From an uncultured Hyphomicrobium sp. (GTDB lineage: Bacteria; Pseudomonadota; Alphaproteobacteria; Rhizobiales; Hyphomicrobiaceae), in assembly GCA_934555825.1 (NCBI GenBank), contig CAKTFJ010000005.1, forward strand, positions 62,001 to 126,000: 64,000 bases of DNA, written 5' to 3'. Made by a program: the position numbers and the translations under genes. Below, one piece after another: positions 60,122-64,000 of the stretch (position 1 is its first letter; each line of letters opens with the position of its first letter). Under the pieces are notes generated by a model. That model had not been told where the DNA came from. It did not search any database and saw only the letters and a program-made list of their open reading frames with translations.

Positions 60122-60514
60122 ATGCCGCGGAAGAGGACGTCTAGATTTCGTCACGGGATCTTTCTCAAGCGGGTTTACGAAATGCGGTGTCCGAATGGCG
60201 GGGTGCGTGTGCTCGTGGACCGCATCTGGCCGCGCGGTTTCCGGAAAGAAGATGCCGAGATCGATGTGTGGCTGAAGGACGTCGCGCCGAGCACGGAGTT
60301 GAGACGCTGGTTCCAGCACGACGTTGCGCGGTGGCCGGAATTCAATCGACGCTACCGGCAAGAACTCGAGGCAAATGAAAGGAGCCTCGCCGTTCTGGAA
60401 GATCTGGCTCGGCGCGGCCCGATCACCTTGGTGTTTGCTGCGGCGGATGTCGCACACAACAACGCGGTGGTGTTACTCGCTTATCTCAAGCAACGGATCT
60501 GCGCCGGGCGCTGA
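60122..60514 (+). CDS. DUF488 (YeaO-like) family protein
   Basis: 130 residues. 'VYEMRCPNGGVRVLVDRIWPRG' and 'IDVWLKDVAPSTELRRWFQHD' are the DUF488 signatures, with 'LVFAAADVAHNNAVVL' at the C-terminus. Function in the cell is unknown. The 226 bases upstream (59896-60121) contain an AT-rich patch near 59965-59990 that could be a promoter for this gene or for the divergent membrane protein gene. Confidence 0.9.
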   Translation: MPRKRTSRFRHGIFLKRVYEMRCPNGGVRVLVDRIWPRGFRKEDAEIDVWLKDVAPSTELRRWFQHDVARWPEFNRRYRQELEANERSLAVLEDLARRGPITLVFAAADVAHNNAVVLLAYLKQRICAGR

Positions 60515-60547
60515 GGCTGTGGCGCGATTAGCTAGAAGGTTCCGGCA

Positions 60548-60673
60548 CTACCAGATCCTGAACGCGAAAAAGTGGATCAACAGGAACCCCGATATGAGGA
60601 TCGCGAGAAAGATTGCAGTTTGAACGGGGTCGTCGCGTTCGTGCTCCTGGTCTTTTTGGGGCTCGTTGCTCAT
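60548..60673 (-). CDS. Small single-pass membrane protein
   Basis: 41 residues, too short for most gene finders. ATG 60673 has a GGAGG five bases upstream and overlaps the stop of the preceding gene by four bases. A charged N-terminus ('MSNEPQKDQEHERDD') is followed by one membrane helix ('AIFLAILISGFLLIHFFAF'). Function unknown. The overlap and strong ribosome binding site make it a credible gene, coupled to the membrane protein upstream. Confidence 0.7.
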   Translation of the reverse strand: MSNEPQKDQEHERDDPVQTAIFLAILISGFLLIHFFAFRIW

Positions 60674-60954
60674 GATGGCCTCCAGTGCGTTTCGGGACGG
60701 CGATGTGAGCGCGTTCGGCTGGGTACCAGGGTACGGTCGCCCATCCAGCGCCCGAGGGCGAAGGCGATGTAGAAGAGCGCGAGGTTGCCCAAAAGGTGCA
60801 TGAGAACGCGCTCTGTATCGTAGGTCCATGACAGGGCGGCCACCAAGGGGCCGCTGGCGGTGAACAGGGCAGCGGGTGCGATCCAATGGGACTGTGCGAA
60901 GCCGAACCAAAAGAGAAGGCTTGCTAGGAGCAGGGCTACGATTGCGACAAGCAT
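60670..60954 (-). CDS. Small membrane protein (94 aa)
   Basis: 94 residues from ATG 60954, with a GGGAGG seven bases upstream (the open frame runs further to 61227, but with no such site). Three hydrophobic stretches (about 2-20, 27-40 and 50-70) and a basic Arg/His/Thr-rich tail. No family recognised. It is divergent from a MarR-family gene; an inverted repeat lies between the two starts, so the MarR protein may control it. Confidence 0.72.
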   Translation of the reverse strand: MLVAIVALLLASLLFWFGFAQSHWIAPAALFTASGPLVAALSWTYDTERVLMHLLGNLALFYIAFALGRWMGDRTLVPSRTRSHRRPETHWRPS

Positions 60955-61160
60955 GACGTTGCCTCCCTTTTTCGGAGCCGGAGTGTGTGCGGGGCGCTCC
61001 AGCGAAGCTGCGCCGACATCAAAGTAAAATGGTTTTTTCCTGCACAAAGGCTCTAGTCCCGGCGCCTTCCTACAGCGTAAGGACAGAACGCTCTGTCGGA
61101 CGGAAACGGTAAGCGCGCGTCGATGTGGATCGCCCGCTGTGCCGACTCCTCTAATATTGC

Positions 61161-61173
61161 ATCGTGATACGAT
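61161..61173. promoter_or_regulatory. Candidate MarR operator
   Basis: ATCGT-GAT-ACGAT is a perfect 5-bp inverted repeat inside an AT-rich stretch (TAATATTGC...ATATATTC), ending 18 bases before the MarR start. It resembles the short imperfect palindromes bound by MarR dimers. Binding here would repress the regulator itself and possibly the divergent small membrane genes. Confidence 0.6.
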
Positions 61174-61191
61174 ATATTCAAGGTTGAAACC

Positions 61192-61632
61192 ATGGCCAAG
61201 GCTGCGCGCACGAAATTTCCGAAGCAAAGCTATGTCGCGCTTGCGGAATTCAGGTACGCGTTGAGGCAGTTTTTTGCGTTCAGCGAGAGGGCGGCGGACG
61301 AGGCTGGCCTAAGCCCTCAGCAGTATCAGGCCCTACTGGCAATCAAAGGCGCTCCGGAGGGTTCCGAGCTAGGGATCCAGGAGATTGCCGCGCGCTTGAT
61401 GATCCGTCATCACAGCGCGGTCGAGCTCGTGAACCGTCTCGAGAAAAACGGCTTCGTCGTACGGGTGAAGAGCAAGGTCGATGCGCGGCGGGTGCAGGTT
61501 CGGACAACGCCCAAGACGGAGCGGATCATGGACGGGCTTGCGGCCGCCCACCTTCGCGAGCTCAAGGGGATCCGGCCAGTGCTCGATCAGTTGCTTGCCG
61601 AGTTCGATCCGCCCTCGGGATCGGGTGATTGA
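61192..61632 (+). CDS. MarR-family transcriptional regulator
   Basis: 146 residues with a winged-helix domain at about 30-105. 'LSPQQYQALLAIKGAPEG' and 'IQEIAARLMIRHHSAVELVN' are the recognition region, and 'RLEKNGFVVRVKSKVDAR' the wing. It acts as a dimer, often responding to phenolic or oxidant signals. No cysteine is present, so a thiol redox switch is unlikely. Neighbours suggest autoregulation and control of the small divergent membrane genes. Identity of the ligand cannot be seen. Confidence 0.93.
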   Translation: MAKAARTKFPKQSYVALAEFRYALRQFFAFSERAADEAGLSPQQYQALLAIKGAPEGSELGIQEIAARLMIRHHSAVELVNRLEKNGFVVRVKSKVDARRVQVRTTPKTERIMDGLAAAHLRELKGIRPVLDQLLAEFDPPSGSGD

Positions 61633-61656
61633 GCTGGAACACAATGCCCGCTCTAT

Positions 61657-62835
61657 TCATGGGTCGATATAGGCGGCCTCGGCGAATGGGTTCGAGGACT
61701 TGCTGCTTGCGAACAGTAGAGACCACTGCACCGCAAGCTTGAGCCGCAGGTATAGCGAACCAAAGTAGCCGCGTTCCCTGCGCCAATTCGTTTTGTCCGT
61801 ATAGCCGAGGTACGTCCAAAGGAATGAGCGTCGGACGTACGAACGACACTCGTCGAGCTGCATCGGCTGAGACCGCGGGATTTGAACGAATTCGTTTGCC
61901 GTGGATTGCAAGGCGCTTGCTTGCTTGGCCGTGACATCAGCCGGGTGCCACGCGCCTTCGACGGAGTGCGAGAAGATGGAGGCGAACGTCACGAGCGAAA
62001 TGTAATAGTTGCCGAGCGATGTCAGGTGAACGCTATCCGATACGAGGCTATCAACCGTAGAACGGACGCTCGAACGCGTTATGCCTTCGATGCCTGGTTC
62101 CTGGGTGGCTCGCTCAAGCAGATAGGCGAGCGCGCTCGAGGCAGGCAATGACACGATGCGATCGTGGCGTCCATCGGTGACGAGTTTGCTGTTCATTTCT
62201 GCGATGACGCACTGCCAGACGGGGGCCGCCTCTCTCTCATACGCGATCCAACGCCTCGGATCGCTTTTGTCATCGAGTGGTAGCCATGGCTCATAGAAGT
62301 GGGTGACGCCCCGAGGGTTGTGTGCAGCGAAGCGGCGCTGAAAATCTCGGAAGTGGAGAATGGTGTCGTTCCATATGAGAGATCCCAGCAGGTGATGCTG
62401 CTCGGTAATTAAAAGTACGTCGTAAGGCGTGCCTTTCTGACGATCGAATTCGTCAAGGACATCGATCCGTGCGTTCGAGCGATCAATGCCCTGTGCGTAG
62501 CCGGTCCAGGGCGCTTCATCCGATGCGTTGCCGCGCGACCGTTGTTTGATGGACGATCCATCCAAATGCTGCTGGTTCCAAGACAGTGGAAACCCAAAGC
62601 TGGCGGCAATCTCCGCCACATTCCTGGGGATAGGCTTATTCGTGAGGCTGTGGCCCGAGACGAACATGCTCTGCGGTGCCGGCATGCTGCGGTCTCCAGA
62701 TTTAGCGGAGGCAACACTGGCGGTCCCGAGCAAAAGCACAGCGCCAACGCTTGCCATTAATGTCCGATAGGTCGTTCGATTCTGGGTGTGAGGCTTTGGG
62801 CGTCTGTGACTGGCGTTTCCCACACGGTACGCCAT
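61657..62835 (-). CDS. SGNH/GDSL-like exported protein of the polysaccharide locus
   Basis: 392 residues from ATG 62835, one base after the upstream gene's stop (AGAAGG before it). A signal sequence lies at about 25-45 ('LMASVGAVLLLGTASVASA'). 'FVSGHSLTN' supplies a GxS-type nucleophile (S63), and 'SDSVHLTSLGNYY' the Asp-x-x-His pair, which together suggest an SGNH-hydrolase/esterase fold. The sequence lacks other typical GDSL blocks, so this is tentative. It is co-transcribed with a polysaccharide polymerisation protein, so it may acylate or deacylate the polymer in the periplasm. Confidence 0.65.
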   Translation of the reverse strand: MAYRVGNASHRRPKPHTQNRTTYRTLMASVGAVLLLGTASVASAKSGDRSMPAPQSMFVSGHSLTNKPIPRNVAEIAASFGFPLSWNQQHLDGSSIKQRSRGNASDEAPWTGYAQGIDRSNARIDVLDEFDRQKGTPYDVLLITEQHHLLGSLIWNDTILHFRDFQRRFAAHNPRGVTHFYEPWLPLDDKSDPRRWIAYEREAAPVWQCVIAEMNSKLVTDGRHDRIVSLPASSALAYLLERATQEPGIEGITRSSVRSTVDSLVSDSVHLTSLGNYYISLVTFASIFSHSVEGAWHPADVTAKQASALQSTANEFVQIPRSQPMQLDECRSYVRRSFLWTYLGYTDKTNWRRERGYFGSLYLRLKLAVQWSLLFASSKSSNPFAEAAYIDP

Positions 62836-62836
62836 G

Positions 62837-64000
62837 TCATTCCTTCTCCCCACGCGTTCCGATGAGCCGAATACCCTTTCTCGTATGGTCGCCAACACGG
62901 GTTCGATAGGACCGGCGAACACCTTCGCTGAGTAATTTGCGAGACGCTTGGATGAGGCTGTTCTGCCGCGACCAGAATGTGTTTTGTGGCGACAGAGTCC
63001 AACGCATCTGTTTGGTATTTACTTTGTTGAGCACCGATCCAACGAGCCGGTCTTGAAAAGAGGATGCGGCGTTGATGCCCACCTCGATATTGTTCTTCGA
63101 TGCTTGTTTCCATCCCACGACGAGAAGAAATCCGTCGACGAAGCGGGCTGACGCTCGGATGTCGCCACCCATGCCGAGCGTCGGCATGTCGAATATGATG
63201 TGGTCGTACGTCAAGCTGGCCTCTTCGAGGAAGCGTCGCAAGTTGTCCGTCCAGATATTGGTGGCGGTGCTTTCCGAGCTGCCGAGGGGCATAAAGTTCA
63301 ACTTCGTTTGAGGTTCGACCAGGACGTAAGTGTCCAGCGAACTTTCCTCATCACGTAAATAGTCGATGAGACCCGAGTTGCCTGTTCCTGCGAGACTGCG
63401 TGACAGTTCCGGATCATAGACGTCGCCATCAACGAGAAGAACGCGCTTGTTGGTGGCTGCAATCGACAGTGCAAGCGCGGTCGCGATCGTCGATCGTCCC
63501 TCTCCTGCAAACGTAGAGCTGACGCCGAGGCAACGAAGTCCCCGGCCGCTGAAACAATCCTGGCATGCGGCCTCCACGATTCGAAGCGTATGCCATGTTG
63601 GTGACAGCGGATCGTGGAGCACGTTGTCCAGAAGCGAGGAATGGACGCTGAAGACTCTTTCTGTCTCTGTTTCTGTCTTGTCCGGCTCCGCTTCCGACTC
63701 ATCCGTATCGCTTGGGGCGTCTTCAATGATGTCGGCGACTGGCCGGGCTAGATCCGGTAGGAGTGGAACGGCACCTAGGCACGCGGCGCCGGTAGCGGCC
63801 GCCGCCTCTTCCGGCGTTACGATGCGTCGGTCGATGAGCTTCCAAGCAATGGCACCTGCGACGGCCAAGCCCCCGCCGAACACTGCAGCCGCTGCGATTA
63901 TGAAGATGCCGCGAAGGTTGCTCTTGTGCGGCGGAGGCAAAGCTTCCGCAATGACGCGTGCTTTGGGTCCAACCTCTCGGAGTCGATCCCGCAACCAACT
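62837..64000 (-). CDS. Wzz/tyrosine-kinase-type exopolysaccharide protein, C-terminal part (5' end outside window)
   Basis: The frame is open to the last base of the window. About 387 residues are visible: the end of the periplasmic Wzz domain ('LRDRLREVGPKARVIAEALP'), a membrane helix ('GIFIIAAAAVFGGGLAVAGA'), an acidic linker and a CpsD/CapB-type ATPase domain. The Walker A loop reads 'STFAGEGRST', with Arg in place of the usual Lys; Walker A' is 'LLVDGDVYDPELSR' and B is 'IIFDMPT'. No tyrosine cluster is visible at the C-terminus. Such proteins control chain length and export of exopolysaccharide (ExoP type). Kinase activity is doubtful here. Confidence 0.85.
   Translation of the reverse strand, partial: SWLRDRLREVGPKARVIAEALPPPHKSNLRGIFIIAAAAVFGGGLAVAGAIAWKLIDRRIVTPEEAAAATGAACLGAVPLLPDLARPVADIIEDAPSDTDESEAEPDKTETETERVFSVHSSLLDNVLHDPLSPTWHTLRIVEAACQDCFSGRGLRCLGVSSTFAGEGRSTIATALALSIAATNKRVLLVDGDVYDPELSRSLAGTGNSGLIDYLRDEESSLDTYVLVEPQTKLNFMPLGSSESTATNIWTDNLRRFLEEASLTYDHIIFDMPTLGMGGDIRASARFVDGFLLVVGWKQASKNNIEVGINAASSFQDRLVGSVLNKVNTKQMRWTLSPQNTFWSRQNSLIQASRKLLSEGVRRSYRTRVGDHTRKGIRLIGTRGEKE

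Noticed and set aside
60955..61227. 5' extension of the 94-codon membrane gene
   Set aside because: It would overlap the MarR promoter and start; the internal ATG 60954 has a strong GGGAGG.
1..64000. CRISPR arrays, tRNA or rRNA genes, insertion sequences
   Set aside because: I looked for regularly spaced repeats, cloverleaf-type sequences and transposase motifs and saw none; a dedicated search tool could still find a divergent example.

Overview
The window is GC-rich alphaproteobacterial DNA, most likely from the Hyphomicrobiales and plausibly a Hyphomicrobium-like methylotroph. The evidence is an alphaproteobacterial flagellar and chemotaxis cluster (fliF, fliH-like, motB, motC, fliK, cheR, cheY, cheW, cheA, fliM, fliG), a dihydropteroate-synthase-like gene of the type found in tetrahydromethanopterin-using methylotrophs, three L,D-transpeptidases, and a general stress gene set typical of the order. 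The genus is an inference. I saw no rRNA, tRNA, CRISPR array, insertion sequence or prophage.

Layout. 1-16.1 kb is the motility region. A flagellin 3' end and its terminator are followed by a tightly overlapping plus-strand operon fliF-fliH-motB-motC-fliK. Next come three small uncharacterised genes and a phage-type (GH24) lysozyme, then minus-strand chemotaxis genes (orf-cheA-cheW-cheY-cheR) preceded by fliG-fliM. 16.3-19.2 kb holds an L,D-transpeptidase and an OmpR-type two-component system. 19.5-32.9 kb is an envelope and stress region: a holin-like membrane protein, a DUF883 protein, an AI-2E-family permease, a pair of overlapping GTPase genes, a cytochrome c, a CHASE3 hybrid histidine kinase, a DUF892 ferritin-like protein, a YghA-type SDR, and two further L,D-transpeptidases, one with an unusual coiled-coil/second-domain architecture. 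33.0-37.2 kb encodes an RND efflux pump and its adaptor.

37.4-47.1 kb is an iron-acquisition island: an iron(III)-binding periplasmic protein, a Fiu/PiuA-like TonB-dependent siderophore receptor, a PiuC/YbiX-type Fe(II)/2-oxoglutarate dioxygenase, an FMN alpha-hydroxyacid oxidase, TonB-ExbD-ExbB and a Sel1-repeat protein. Receptor, dioxygenase and Sel1 protein match the known Pseudomonas piu arrangement. The oxidase is the interesting addition. 47.3-53.0 kb is a glycosylation locus. It has a giant TPR + GT41 (O-GlcNAc-transferase-like) + zinc-ribbon methyltransferase fusion facing rfbF-rfbG-rfbC-like genes for a CDP-6-deoxyhexose; this is the most novel-looking part of the window.

53.0-64 kb is mixed metabolism and envelope: an ~840 bp gene-poor stretch and a palindromic repeat, the DHPS-like protein, a Kef-type antiporter, PPK2, a 7Fe ferredoxin, a cytochrome P460-like protein, small membrane proteins, a MarR regulator with a candidate palindromic operator upstream, and the start of an exopolysaccharide locus (an SGNH-like protein and the C-terminal part of a Wzz/tyrosine-kinase-type protein running off the window end). 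Start codons were chosen by ribosome binding site, overlap with the upstream gene, and family start where known; all functions are homology calls made by eye.
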